Below, piece by piece: positions 51,112 to 60,298 of a DNA stretch of 64,000 nt. The notes under the pieces were generated by a model, which saw only the letters and a program-made list of their open reading frames with translations, ran no database searches and was not told the origin of the DNA. The stretch is from an uncultured Treponema sp. (GTDB taxonomy: Bacteria > Spirochaetota > Spirochaetia > Treponematales > Treponemataceae). Location of the stretch: the NCBI GenBank assembly GCA_947165895.1, contig CAMVCB010000004.1, positions 186,001-250,000 on the forward strand, read 5' to 3'. Each line of letters opens with the position of its first letter. Position 1 is the stretch's first letter. The translations under genes and the position numbers were made by a program.

Positions 51112-51919
51112 ATTCTTCCTTCTTCTTCCCGGCCAGGCCTGCCATTTTTGTAAAGGTTTTTTCTATATATTGTGCCTCGCTTTCGGAGAGGGCGGCGCGG
51201 GCAAGAATGCTTCGCCAGAATTGTTCCATGTCGGGGCGGCCGGTAATTTTGAAAAATCCGATTTTCTGAAGGTTGTCTGCTATGCAGGTAACGGTTTTAT
51301 CAAGGCGCTGCAGTGTCAGTGGGGTAAAGCCTTTGAGCATTCCTTTTTTTTCACTCTGGTAGCAGAAAAGGTGATAGCAGATAATCTGTACGGCATGAGA
51401 AAGGTTGAGGGATCCAAATTCTTTTGATGATGGAATGGCGACTCCTAATGTACACATGTCCAGCTGCTCATCTGTAAGACCGGTTCTTTCGTTGCCAAAA
51501 ATGACGGCGACTTTGCCGCCTTTTGTTTCCGCTTCCGTAGAAGAGGCGGCATAATCCCCCGGCGCGCCGTCAGGCGCGATTTCATCACAGCTGCTTCCTG
51601 TAATCAAATCAGCCTGCTCTGCAAACTCCTGAGGCAGCAGCAGCTTTCCCTTGCGGTTTTTTCCACGACGGCGGGTTGTTCCGGCACTAAGGGTACAGTC
51701 TGCCGAAGCGGCATTTATATCATCATAAAAGCTTGCCTTGTCAAAAATATAGGCAGCATGAATTGCCAGTGTGTGGACTTTTTCTACATCATAATCTTCG
51801 CGGCGGCCGACTATGCGCAGCTCTTTAATGTCGTTGTTTGCCATTGCGCGGCAGGCAGCTCCGATATTTCTTGGTTCGTCCGGATGATCTAAAATAATCA
51901 CAATATTCTTCAAATTCAT
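51110..51919 (-). CDS. SpoU-family RNA methyltransferase (TrmJ-like)
   Basis: A 269-residue SPOUT methyltransferase. IVIILDHPDEPRNIGAACRA (N-terminal motif), VAVIFGNERTGLTDEQLDMC and VAIPSSKEFGSLNLSHAVQI (the knot motifs) are clear. A Cys/Arg-rich insert near residues 80-130 is longer than usual. It methylates a ribose 2'-OH in tRNA or rRNA; TrmJ (tRNA position 32) is the closest pattern. TAGAAT (51931-51926) lies 6 nt before the ATG with no Shine-Dalgarno, a leaderless layout. Confidence 0.88.
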   Translation of the reverse strand: MNLKNIVIILDHPDEPRNIGAACRAMANNDIKELRIVGRREDYDVEKVHTLAIHAAYIFDKASFYDDINAASADCTLSAGTTRRRGKNRKGKLLLPQEFAEQADLITGSSCDEIAPDGAPGDYAASSTEAETKGGKVAVIFGNERTGLTDEQLDMCTLGVAIPSSKEFGSLNLSHAVQIICYHLFCYQSEKKGMLKGFTPLTLQRLDKTVTCIADNLQKIGFFKITGRPDMEQFWRSILARAALSESEAQYIEKTFTKMAGLAGKKKEE

Positions 51920-51960
51920 ACGAATATTCTATAATAATTTCTGTATTTTTTCATAATAAT

Positions 51961-53310
51961 ATGTTAGATTTAAAGAACATGGTATTTGATATATTAGGAA
52001 AACAGCAAAAAAAAGTCTTTTCTGCCCACGACAGGGCTACTCTCGTTGCCTTTTCAGCCTGTTTTCTGGCCCTTTTATATCATGCTACTGCCTTTGTCTT
52101 TTTTGGAATCTTCAGGGTTTACACGCTTTTTATCTCAAATATTTTCAGTGTTTCCCTTTTTACCGCCCTCTGTATCTTAATTCCCAAGGCAAAAAGTTAT
52201 GTTCTGATGTACACGGTTGCATCAGTTGAGGTTATCTATCATCAGATTCTTGCGGAATACATTCTGGGCTCTTATACAAATTTCCATTATTTTATCTTTT
52301 TGATGGGGTTGCTGCCCTTCCTTGTTTTTGAGGATAATTTTAAGTATTCGGTGCCTTTCACAATCATTACGACGGCGATTTTTCTTATAACCAGTGCAAT
52401 CAATTTTAAAACCCGTTTCTTTCTTCACCATGACATTCTTCTTGCAATCAGAATGGTGAACACATTTATCGGATTTTCGATGATTGTTCTGATTATTTTT
52501 GTTTATATTCTTGTCGTCTATAAAATTGAAGATGAACTGAAAAAGCACAATGATACTCTGGAAAATGAAATCCGCCTGGCAGCCTTCATCCAGCAGAATT
52601 TTTACAAGCACGATAATCTTGGATTTAAGGAATGGGATTTATCTTACTATAATCGTCCTCTTGCCGGTGTTTCCGGTGACATCTACGATTTTTATGAAAC
52701 TAAAAATGGAGCCGAAGGTGTCGGCATTTTTGATGTTTCGGGGCACGGAATTTCTTCCGGCCTTGTTACCATGCTTGTTAAGAATATCATACAGCAGGAA
52801 TTTTCGGCCCAGGAAGACAATGAACTCTGGGAAATCGTAAATACAATCAATGAACGTGTAATTGCTGAAAAGGGTAAAATCCAGAATTATATGACCGGAA
52901 TTCTGATGAGGATTAAGAAAAATACCATTGAAATTGTAAATGCCGGCCATCCTTACCCGATTGTCTACCGCAAAACCCTTAATAAGTGTATGGTTTTGGA
53001 AAAGGCTTCCGAGTTCGCGGGCGGTACAATTGGTATTGCCGGCTTTCCGACCTTTTTTTATTCTCAGTATGTTGATTTTGATGAAGGCGATGAAATCATT
53101 CTCTTTACGGATGGTGTTTCTGATGTAACTGACATCGACGGAAAGCGCTTTGTCGCTACAAAGCTTCCTCAAATTGTCGAAGAAAATCATGACCTTTCTG
53201 CAAAAGATCAGATGAAGCTTATTATTCACGCAATAAAAGATTTCCGCGGAAGTAAAGAAATCAAAGATGATATGACGGTAATCATCTTAAAGCGAAAAGC
53301 AGAAAAATAA
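51961..53310 (+). CDS. Membrane SpoIIE-type protein phosphatase
   Basis: A 449-residue protein: about six N-terminal membrane helices (residues 25-190), a short coiled coil (about 190-215) and a PP2C/SpoIIE domain (about 215-445) with SYYNRPLAGVSGDIYDFYET, GVGIFDVSGHGISSGLVTML and ILFTDGVSDVTD, which carry the metal-binding Asp residues. Such phosphatases act on anti-sigma-factor antagonists or related partner-switch proteins. No partner gene is adjacent. It is divergent from the SpoU gene with a 41-nt gap. Confidence 0.88.
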   Translation: MLDLKNMVFDILGKQQKKVFSAHDRATLVAFSACFLALLYHATAFVFFGIFRVYTLFISNIFSVSLFTALCILIPKAKSYVLMYTVASVEVIYHQILAEYILGSYTNFHYFIFLMGLLPFLVFEDNFKYSVPFTIITTAIFLITSAINFKTRFFLHHDILLAIRMVNTFIGFSMIVLIIFVYILVVYKIEDELKKHNDTLENEIRLAAFIQQNFYKHDNLGFKEWDLSYYNRPLAGVSGDIYDFYETKNGAEGVGIFDVSGHGISSGLVTMLVKNIIQQEFSAQEDNELWEIVNTINERVIAEKGKIQNYMTGILMRIKKNTIEIVNAGHPYPIVYRKTLNKCMVLEKASEFAGGTIGIAGFPTFFYSQYVDFDEGDEIILFTDGVSDVTDIDGKRFVATKLPQIVEENHDLSAKDQMKLIIHAIKDFRGSKEIKDDMTVIILKRKAEK

Positions 53311-53341
53311 GGGAGAGACAGCTTCTTCCCGGTAAAAATCC

Positions 53342-53995
53342 CTATTCTTTTTTTCCTAAAAGTGTAAAGTCATGAGCCTCGTTACAGAAAATAATTCCGC
53401 TGCCGGCTGTCTGCATGCAGGGGAGCTCTTTGATTGCGGAAACAATCTGACTGCATTTGTCTTCCGGCACAACGATTATCAGAAGGTCTTTTTCAGGCAC
53501 AATTTCCATACCCAGGAATTTTGCGTCCCCTTCCCGCGCCGTTCCACGCGCGCTGATGATAGTGCCGCCTCCGGCTCCTGCTTTTCTTGCCGCCGCCATT
53601 GCGTCATCAGCATAGCCCTTGTTTACGATTACGCTTATCATCTGATATTTATTGTCTGCCATTTTGTCCTCCTTATTTTCTGCTGTCTGGCCCGATTTTC
53701 CTCCTGCCTTTATAAAATCAATCAGGTCGACGGTGAACATTACGCCGAAGCTTTTCTTTTTTTGCCCTGTCTGCTGAATAATTTCATCGCAAACAGCCTG
53801 CAGCAGTGAATCCTCTACAATTATATAGGCAATATCCTTGGAAGTGTCGCCAAGTCCCAGCAGCTGGATGATATTACTTTGGGCGGTTCCTCTTGCCATT
53901 ATTACAGTGCCGCCGCCAGCTCCCTTGCTGACTGCCGCAGAGGTAATCAATTCTCCGCAACCGTGGGGAACAATGCTTATTATCAGTTTGTACAC
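53342..53995 (-). CDS. Tandem PII-domain protein
   Basis: A 217-residue protein with two PII-like (GlnB-fold) domains in one chain: residues about 1-97 (MYKLIISIVPHGCGELITSA, GAGGGTVIMARGTAQ, IAYIIVEDSLLQAVCDEI) and about 117-215 (YQMISVIVNKGYADDAMAAA, GAGGGTIISARGTAREG, LLIIVVPEDKCSQIV). A charged linker joins them. PII proteins are normally trimers of single domains that sense nucleotides and 2-oxoglutarate. The GTG start follows GGAGGAATAAG, 1 nt after the DUF1538 gene, so it most likely regulates that membrane protein (inference). Confidence 0.88.
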   Translation of the reverse strand: MYKLIISIVPHGCGELITSAAVSKGAGGGTVIMARGTAQSNIIQLLGLGDTSKDIAYIIVEDSLLQAVCDEIIQQTGQKKKSFGVMFTVDLIDFIKAGGKSGQTAENKEDKMADNKYQMISVIVNKGYADDAMAAARKAGAGGGTIISARGTAREGDAKFLGMEIVPEKDLLIIVVPEDKCSQIVSAIKELPCMQTAGSGIIFCNEAHDFTLLGKKE

Positions 53996-53996
53996 C

Positions 53997-55589
53997 TTAT
54001 TCCTCCTTTTTTTCCACTTCTGATGAGTGAATCTTAAAAATAATTCCCATTATCTGAATCGCAATCAAAGGCATCATCGCTACAAGGGCAATCACACCAA
54101 AGGAATCTGATCCGCCGGCACCACCGCTGGAAGCTCCGATTGTAAAAGCCAATACAAAAGTAGAGGTGAGCGGGCCGGATGCAACGCCGCCCGAATCAAA
54201 GGCAATTCCCGTAAAAAGACCCGGACAGAAAATCATCAGAAGGAAGGCCAGGGCGTAGCCCGGAAGGAGGACAGTCCTCAAATCAAAGCCCCAGACAGCC
54301 CGGCACATGGAAATCGCAATGGCAATGGCAGTTCCAACCGAAAGAAAGACCAGAAGATATTTTCGCTTGATTGTACCGCCCGAAACCTGTTCAACCTGTT
54401 CACTCAAAACCCAGACCGCAGGTTCCGCGCAGACGATAATGGCGCCAAGAAAAAGTCCTGTAAAAATCAAAAGAGCGAACCAGCCGCCGCCGGCGTTCAT
54501 GGCCCTTTCTCCCAGCTGTCTTCCCAAAAGGGAGCCCGCCTCAGAAAATCCGCCGTGAACGCCCGTCAGAAAAATCAAAAGTCCAAGAAATGCGTAGGCA
54601 AAGCCGATTAAAATTCGTATAACCTGTCGGCCGGTCATTTTCAAAAGCCAGAGCTGGAAAATTACAAAAAGGGCAAGCAGGGGCGCAATCGAAAGCAGCA
54701 CCTCGTGAAAAATTTCAGAGAAAATATCAGAAAAAGGCTTAAAGATGGCTCCCAGATAAGATGATACAAGTACGGCTGCATTTTCCGTAACTTCAGCCTG
54801 TGCGGCAATCTCCGCTCCGCTTTCTGCAATCCGTGCAGCCGTACTTGCGGTCTCCTCCATAAGCACCTGGTCTTCAATTTCCGTAAGTAAATTTGAGTTG
54901 ACCGAAGAGAAGGTCAGAATTGCGTAAATCAAAACTGCGAGTACCGGCCCGATAGAAGCAATGCCGGTTAAACCAAAGCTGGAATTTTCATCCTTTGCCG
55001 CCATTACGCGGGCTACACCAATACCAAGCGACATAATGAAAGGAACGGTCATTGGGCCTGTGGTTGCCCCGCCGGAATCAAAGGCAATGCCGAGGAAGGC
55101 AGGGGGCACAAAAATTGTAACAATAAATAAAACAGTGTAGGAAATAAAAAGTGTAAGCTTGAGGCTGAGTTTTAAAACCGTGCGTAAAAGGCCCGCCATG
55201 ATAAAAAAGCCGACTCCGGCCGCAATGGCAAAGGTAAAGGCTGTTTTATTTACAAAGGAAAATACGTTTTTAACCTGATCTCCGAAGACCTGAATGTCAG
55301 GCTCTGCTGCGGTAACTATAAAACCGATTACAAAGGCGGTTGAAAGAAGAAGGGGCAGGCTCTTTTTGTTGGTAAGGGCCGCACCGTAGCGTTCTCCCAT
55401 GGGCTGAATGCTCAAATCTACGCCAAGCAGAAAGAGGGTCAGTCCTAAAATCAGAATTAGCCCGCTTATTACAAAGCGTACAAGGAAAAGCTTTTCCAGA
55501 GGAGCTGCTGTTAGTCCCAGAAACAGTACAATCAGAATGACTGGAAGTACAGAAACGGCTGTTTCTTTAAATTTTAATAAAATATTCAT
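53997..55589 (-). CDS. DUF1538 membrane protein (duplicated)
   Basis: A 530-residue membrane protein with about twelve or more helices and a clear internal duplication. Each half has an AEP motif (TAAEPDIQVFGDQVKNVF; CAEPAVWVLSEQVEQVSGG) and an AFDSGG motif (GIAFDSGGATTGPMTVPFIM; GIAFDSGGVASGPLTSTFVL). These are the DUF1538 repeats. The conserved acidic and polar residues in helices suggest a transporter or channel, but the substrate is unknown. The adjacent PII protein supports a nutrient- or energy-controlled transporter. Confidence 0.88.
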   Translation of the reverse strand: MNILLKFKETAVSVLPVILIVLFLGLTAAPLEKLFLVRFVISGLILILGLTLFLLGVDLSIQPMGERYGAALTNKKSLPLLLSTAFVIGFIVTAAEPDIQVFGDQVKNVFSFVNKTAFTFAIAAGVGFFIMAGLLRTVLKLSLKLTLFISYTVLFIVTIFVPPAFLGIAFDSGGATTGPMTVPFIMSLGIGVARVMAAKDENSSFGLTGIASIGPVLAVLIYAILTFSSVNSNLLTEIEDQVLMEETASTAARIAESGAEIAAQAEVTENAAVLVSSYLGAIFKPFSDIFSEIFHEVLLSIAPLLALFVIFQLWLLKMTGRQVIRILIGFAYAFLGLLIFLTGVHGGFSEAGSLLGRQLGERAMNAGGGWFALLIFTGLFLGAIIVCAEPAVWVLSEQVEQVSGGTIKRKYLLVFLSVGTAIAIAISMCRAVWGFDLRTVLLPGYALAFLLMIFCPGLFTGIAFDSGGVASGPLTSTFVLAFTIGASSGGAGGSDSFGVIALVAMMPLIAIQIMGIIFKIHSSEVEKKEE

Positions 55590-55607
55590 CTATAATAAAT
55601 AATAATC

Positions 55608-56792
55608 TTAAATAAGCTTGATAAGCTCCAGAATAAGTTTTGCGCTTTCTTCTGCTGCGCTGTCCTCATTAAATTTGTATTTGCTTTCACCTCTTTCGCT
55701 GTCGTCAGCCATATCACTCATACAGCGGATGATTACAAAAGGAACCTTGTTCAAAGTGCAGGCGTGGGCAATTGCGGCACCTTCCATTTCAACGCAAAGT
55801 GGAGCGAAGGTTGTTTTAATACGGTTTTTGGTGGCGCTGTCAGAAATAAACTGGTCACCGGAAGCAATTCTTCCTTTCAGGATTTTGTGCTCTTTGGAAG
55901 CTTCTGTGTTTGCAAAGGCTTTTACAGCGGCTTCTGCAAGATTGTCGTCTGCCTTAAAAGTTTCCGGCATTCCCGGAATCTGGCCTGGTTTATAACCGAA
56001 GATTTCAACATCAACGTCGTGGTAAAGAGCCTCGGTAGAAGCGACAAAGTCAAACATATTTAGTCCGCCGCCGGTTGCGCCCGCAATTCCTGTATTTATG
56101 ATTTTTGAAGCTCCAAATTTAAGGGCAAGAGCCTGAGCGCACAAGGCAGCGTTTACTTTTCCAACACCGCTTTTTACGATAATAAGATTTTTTCCGCTGA
56201 TAGTACCTTCGTAAAAAGTAAGACCGGCATATTCAGTCTGAGAGGGATTTTCCAGCTTTGAACGGAGCATTTTTACTTCAGTTTCCATTGCTCCGATAAT
56301 TCCGATTTTATTCATTTTTATCTCCTTTTTGCGCCCGGCAGTCTGAGCGGGTTCTGTTATATAGCAAAGCGTTAAAAAAAATGCCAGCAGCACTTTTGCA
56401 GCTTTACTTACTTTTGTTTTTTTTTTAAGAGTTTTGTAGTGTTCCAGTGTTGTATCAAGAAGCTTTGAAGTCAAATCGAATTTTGTTACGATAAAATACA
56501 TTGTATATTTGTAGGCAAAAAATCCCAGAACGAGGCCGACAAAAAACAGGACAAAAAATGAAAGCTGCAGGATTGTCGGGCCTGCTTCGATTTTATTCAA
56601 ATCGAAAAGCTTAAAGCTTATCATCAAATCTGCAAAGAGAAGGGCAGCAAGAATTATAAGTGTTTCTAAAATCTGGATTACTGTAGAACAGAGAACAAAA
56701 ATTGTTGAATTTCGCTTTTTGATGCGGAATTCAATTTTATCCTTTTTGCGTCGCTCAAGCTCTTCCGGTGAAAAATCTGCGTTTTCAATCAT
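55608..56792 (-). CDS. mtnN: Membrane protein fused in frame to MTA/SAH nucleosidase
   Basis: A 394-residue open frame. Residues 1-159 are an unrecognised membrane protein (charged start, two hydrophobic segments at about 35-58 and 72-103, a basic coil, and a third at about 131-145). Residues 160-394 are a complete 5'-methylthioadenosine/S-adenosylhomocysteine nucleosidase: MNKIGIIGAMETEVKML with Glu, KSGVGKVNAALCAQ, NTGIAGA, CVEMEGAAIAHAC, IRCMSDMAD. There is no stop between the parts, yet Met160 (56315) has its own strong Shine-Dalgarno (AAGGAGATAAAA). MtnN may therefore be made alone, as a fusion, or both. The start overlaps the lspA stop (TAATG). Confidence 0.85.
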   Translation of the reverse strand: MIENADFSPEELERRKKDKIEFRIKKRNSTIFVLCSTVIQILETLIILAALLFADLMISFKLFDLNKIEAGPTILQLSFFVLFFVGLVLGFFAYKYTMYFIVTKFDLTSKLLDTTLEHYKTLKKKTKVSKAAKVLLAFFLTLCYITEPAQTAGRKKEIKMNKIGIIGAMETEVKMLRSKLENPSQTEYAGLTFYEGTISGKNLIIVKSGVGKVNAALCAQALALKFGASKIINTGIAGATGGGLNMFDFVASTEALYHDVDVEIFGYKPGQIPGMPETFKADDNLAEAAVKAFANTEASKEHKILKGRIASGDQFISDSATKNRIKTTFAPLCVEMEGAAIAHACTLNKVPFVIIRCMSDMADDSERGESKYKFNEDSAAEESAKLILELIKLI

Positions 56793-57307
56793 TATTTATT
56801 CCCCTTTTTTACTGTGATTATAAAAGAAAAGAACAGAAGAATTCCGCATACTACAACAGCGGCATCGGCAACGTTAAAGGTCGGCCAGCGCTGAAGTCCA
56901 AAAAGTCCGTAGAATTTTACATCAATAAAATCTACAACACCTTCCGAACGGAAAATTCTGTCTATAATATTTCCAAGTCCACCGCCGACAATTCCCATAA
57001 TCGCCCATCTCTGAAGCTGATTAAAATCCTTGTTGCGGAAGTAAACAGAAATAACAAGAATTACGACGACAAGGGGCATTAAAGAAAAGGCCACCTGCCT
57101 GATTGAATGTGCCCAGCCGGCTCCAAAACTGAAGGCTACGCCGGTGTTTGAAACGTGGATAATCCTCAAAAAATCACCGAAAAACTGGGCTCCGATTGTA
57201 TAAGGCGGAATATAGCTTACGATAAGTGCCTTTGTAATCTGGTCCGCAAGAATCACAAAAAGGGCAAGGCTGATTGGAATCAATTTATTTTTCATTTCGC
57301 TTGTCAT
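56792..57307 (-). CDS. lspA: Lipoprotein signal peptidase
   Basis: A 171-residue membrane protease with four helices. The aspartate motifs are GNIIDRIF (first Asp) and FNVADAAVVV (second Asp), plus NTGVAFSFG. It cleaves the signal peptide of diacylglyceryl-modified prolipoproteins. It is translationally coupled to the membrane protein/MtnN gene by a TAATG overlap and lies 18 nt after the Nif3-like gene. Confidence 0.94.
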   Translation of the reverse strand: MTSEMKNKLIPISLALFVILADQITKALIVSYIPPYTIGAQFFGDFLRIIHVSNTGVAFSFGAGWAHSIRQVAFSLMPLVVVILVISVYFRNKDFNQLQRWAIMGIVGGGLGNIIDRIFRSEGVVDFIDVKFYGLFGLQRWPTFNVADAAVVVCGILLFFSFIITVKKGNK

Positions 57308-57325
57308 ACTTATAATTTAACCTCT

Positions 57326-58099
57326 CTATAGTTTTGTCGGCAAGTCAATAAAGACACATTCTATGTTACTTTCTTTTTCAAGCTTTTCCTTTACAAGATT
57401 TACGCCCAGAGTTTCTGTCTGGTAGTGACCTCCGCAAATCATATTCATGCCGCATTCTTCAACATAGTGGTAAAGCTCGTGACTTGCCTCACCTGTGATG
57501 TAGGCATCAAGTCCAAGTTCAATGGCCTGCTCTACGTCTTCTGTTGCACCGCCAGAAATAATTCCAACTGTGCGGATTTCTTTTTTCCCGAAAGGAAGGA
57601 TTGCCAGAGGCTTTTCCCCCGGCGCCAGAACTTTTTGCGCAAGCTCTTCAATTGTGAGCGGGACTGGAAGGCTTCCTTTTACGCCGATTGTCATTCCCCG
57701 CCACTGTCCAAAAGTGCTCAAATCATTTTCCCTGAGTCCCAGGCGGGCCGCAAGACCGGCATTGTTTCCGTAGGGAATGTTTGCGTCCAGCGGAAGGTGA
57801 TAGGCTATCAGCGCCAGATCATTGTTTATAAAGGAAGAAATACGTTTATAAAAGCTTCCTGTAATTGTCTGGCAGCCGCCCCAGAAAAGCCCGTGATGAA
57901 CAAAAAGTGCGTCGGCTCCAAGCTGGACGGCTTTTAGGGCACTTGCTTCGCAGGCATCCACCGCAAAGGCAACTTTTTTTATCTCTTTTTCATCAGGCCT
58001 TCGGTTCTGGATTTGTATTCCGTTCAGCGAGGGGTCTGCGGGAAAATTTTCTTTTTTCAAAAAGGCATTAAAATAATCATTCAGCTGATTGAGTGTCAT
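57326..58099 (-). CDS. Nif3-like dinuclear metal protein
   Basis: A 257-residue Nif3/YbgI-type protein. Metal-binding motifs are FVHHGLFWGG, AYHLPLDANIPYGNNAGLAA and the C-terminal CGGHYQTETLGVNLVKEKLE with the final His and Glu. Annotated in databases as GTP cyclohydrolase I type 2, but activity is not settled. ATG 58099 is preferred to 58111 because GATGAGG precedes it. It overlaps the end of the upstream membrane protein gene by 23 nt. Confidence 0.9.
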   Translation of the reverse strand: MTLNQLNDYFNAFLKKENFPADPSLNGIQIQNRRPDEKEIKKVAFAVDACEASALKAVQLGADALFVHHGLFWGGCQTITGSFYKRISSFINNDLALIAYHLPLDANIPYGNNAGLAARLGLRENDLSTFGQWRGMTIGVKGSLPVPLTIEELAQKVLAPGEKPLAILPFGKKEIRTVGIISGGATEDVEQAIELGLDAYITGEASHELYHYVEECGMNMICGGHYQTETLGVNLVKEKLEKESNIECVFIDLPTKL

Positions 58100-59165
58100 T
58101 TTTTTCCTCATCCATTGATTTTACGATTTTTTGAAGTTCAGAAAGGGTTTCCCGGGCACAAAGCTTTGTGTAATGACCACTTTTGTCCCGTTTGATATTC
58201 AAGAGAGAAGCCGTAAAAGGATCTGTCTGGGCAACAAATCCGTAGCCCTTTGTCTGATAGTCAGAAAGTTCCTTCATGAAAATAATTCCCGCAATCTGCT
58301 TTTGATGGGCTTTTGCGTAGTCACTTACGGCTGTGTCTGCCATAAAATCGCTTATCAGAATATATTTCTGCTCAGGAGTATCAGAAAACTTTTTATTAAG
58401 AAGATCAAAAACGGCTTTACATTCCAGAGAAGAATTGTAAGTGTAGAATTCAGTCTGTGAATCAAATTTAAAGCTGTTCATCAGGCTTGCAAGAATCATT
58501 CCAAAGCGGCGGAGAGGTCTTGCGTCAAGGGGATTATGCAGCCAGAGGCAGTCCTTTGTATTGATGTCTGAACTGATGATTGTGTAGCCCTCTTCTGCAA
58601 GCTGCAAAAGATAAGGTATATAATGGTAGGTTTCTGCACGTTTATCCGGGAAAAATACGATTAGAGGGAGTTTTTCATTTGCAATTTCCGGCGAAAAGAT
58701 GCTGAACTGGATATTTGTCTTTTGCAGAGAGCCTGCCTTTTCAAAACCGGAACGGAAGCTGCCTGTGTAACGTTCCCTTTCCATTAAAACATTTGTTGCC
58801 TTGTTTACCCTGCGCTGGGTGAGCGGAGTAGAGGGTGCAAAGTAAATTAAAAAAACAAGGCAGAAAATGCAGACCAGGCAGGTTGAAATTGCCCATATAT
58901 ACATGAGGGGACTGTAATGATCAACATAAAGCCGTTCAAAATATCTGTAAAGGGCATGAAAGTTTGAAAATAAAACAAGGATGCTCAAAATAAGGGCAGT
59001 GCCGGTAAAAACATCAAAGCCCCATGAAAAAATCTGAAAAACAGAAAGAATAACTGCCAGCGGGGAAAGAAGAACGATAGAATCTTTTCGGGACTCAACG
59101 AAAAATACGCGGCTGTTGGTTATTAATAGAAGCAAAAAAATCAGAAATTCACCCGAAACTTTCAT
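58077..59165 (-). CDS. Membrane protein with hydrolase-like C-terminal domain
   Basis: A 362-residue protein. Four hydrophobic segments lie within residues 5-130, then an extracytoplasmic or cytosolic alpha/beta domain (about 165-350): KLPLIVFFPDKRAETYHYIP resembles an alpha/beta-hydrolase oxyanion strand, and KYILISDFMADTAVSDYA occupies the place of the nucleophile elbow but lacks the GxSxG serine. I do not recognise the family. It precedes and overlaps the Nif3-like gene, so they are co-transcribed. Confidence 0.7.
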   Translation of the reverse strand: MKVSGEFLIFLLLLITNSRVFFVESRKDSIVLLSPLAVILSVFQIFSWGFDVFTGTALILSILVLFSNFHALYRYFERLYVDHYSPLMYIWAISTCLVCIFCLVFLIYFAPSTPLTQRRVNKATNVLMERERYTGSFRSGFEKAGSLQKTNIQFSIFSPEIANEKLPLIVFFPDKRAETYHYIPYLLQLAEEGYTIISSDINTKDCLWLHNPLDARPLRRFGMILASLMNSFKFDSQTEFYTYNSSLECKAVFDLLNKKFSDTPEQKYILISDFMADTAVSDYAKAHQKQIAGIIFMKELSDYQTKGYGFVAQTDPFTASLLNIKRDKSGHYTKLCARETLSELQKIVKSMDEEKNDTQSAE

Positions 59166-59275
59166 AATTTAATTTTATAAGAAAAACGCGAAATAGACTA
59201 TAAGAAAAGAGCCTTAGAGCTCTAGACTTAGTAATTTTTTGCTATTAATATCTTAAATAAAAAAGGAGAAAAAAG

Positions 59276-60298
59276 TTGCTGGGAGTTTTCTTAAATATGG
59301 TTCTTTTTGCCTTGGGCGGAATAGCACTGACCTCGGGTATTTCATTCTATATTAAAGAAAAAGAAAACTTTATCATAAGAAACTATATTCTGCTGTTTGC
59401 GGCGGCCGCCTTTTTAGTTTGCGGCGGATATTCAATAATGAGTGTCTTCACTGATACTACAAAAGCCTGGATTCCACGCCTTTTCGGACTTTACGGGATA
59501 GAGCTTTTTCTTCTTCTTGAACTGGCCTTCCTTACAAGGGATTTAGAAATCAAAAAATCAATCCGCGGAATGACTATCGGAGTTTTTGCTCTTCTTGTAC
59601 TTCTTGACCTTTTGATTTTCGGCCGGCCCGGCAGCATCCGCTATGTGCGCTATGCTTATTACACTGCTTATGAAAATGTAAAGAGTAATGAGCACATGTT
59701 TCATTATTCTATGATTTTTGCATTTTTCTTAATCCTCCTCATACTGGCAATAAAATGGTATAAAAGTAAGGTGATCAAGCGTGATAAGCTTTTTACCCTC
59801 GAATTAATCGCTTCAAATTTTCTGCTTGTTTTAGTAACTATTCCGGATGTTTTTCATACTCACTTTTCTACTAAGTATCCCACTTTCGGCTACAGTGCCG
59901 CCTTTGCCCTTGTCTTCTTTTCCTGGCTTTTTGCATGCCGCTGGCACATATCATTTATTCCGAGCGTAAAAAACGTCTGCCAGGAAGTTTATTATACAAT
60001 TGATATTCCGATTTTTATTTTTAACATTGACGGCCTTCTTACTGCCTGCAATCCTAAGGCAAGCTCAGTTTTTGGTATTTCAGAGAATGATAAACCCGGT
60101 CTCCGTGATTTATTCAACTTTACCGATGTAGAAAACCTCAGGCTTTTGAAAAAAGCAAAGGATGGAAAGGACGGCCAGTATTTTACAAGCTGCAAAAAAA
60201 ATAATGAAGCCTGCCTGCTTTCATTGACTGTAAAATATGATTATGCTGATGAACCTCTTTGTCTTATAGGAACGGTTACAAAGGAGAAGTCTAAATGA
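59276..60298 (+). CDS. 7TM sensor protein with PAS domain
   Basis: A 340-residue protein with seven predicted helices (residues 5-225) like the histidine-kinase N-terminal 7TM region, then a PAS domain (about 235-335; IDIPIFIFNIDGLLTACNPK, ASSVFGISENDKPGLRDLF). It ends after the PAS domain with no kinase, cyclase or HD-GYP output. The start is TTG at 59276, fixed by AAAGGAG 7 nt upstream. It overlaps the next gene by 4 nt (ATGA), so it probably works with that HD-GYP protein. A 10-bp palindrome TAGAGCTCTA lies upstream near 59214-59223. Confidence 0.8.
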   Translation: MLGVFLNMVLFALGGIALTSGISFYIKEKENFIIRNYILLFAAAAFLVCGGYSIMSVFTDTTKAWIPRLFGLYGIELFLLLELAFLTRDLEIKKSIRGMTIGVFALLVLLDLLIFGRPGSIRYVRYAYYTAYENVKSNEHMFHYSMIFAFFLILLILAIKWYKSKVIKRDKLFTLELIASNFLLVLVTIPDVFHTHFSTKYPTFGYSAAFALVFFSWLFACRWHISFIPSVKNVCQEVYYTIDIPIFIFNIDGLLTACNPKASSVFGISENDKPGLRDLFNFTDVENLRLLKKAKDGKDGQYFTSCKKNNEACLLSLTVKYDYADEPLCLIGTVTKEKSK

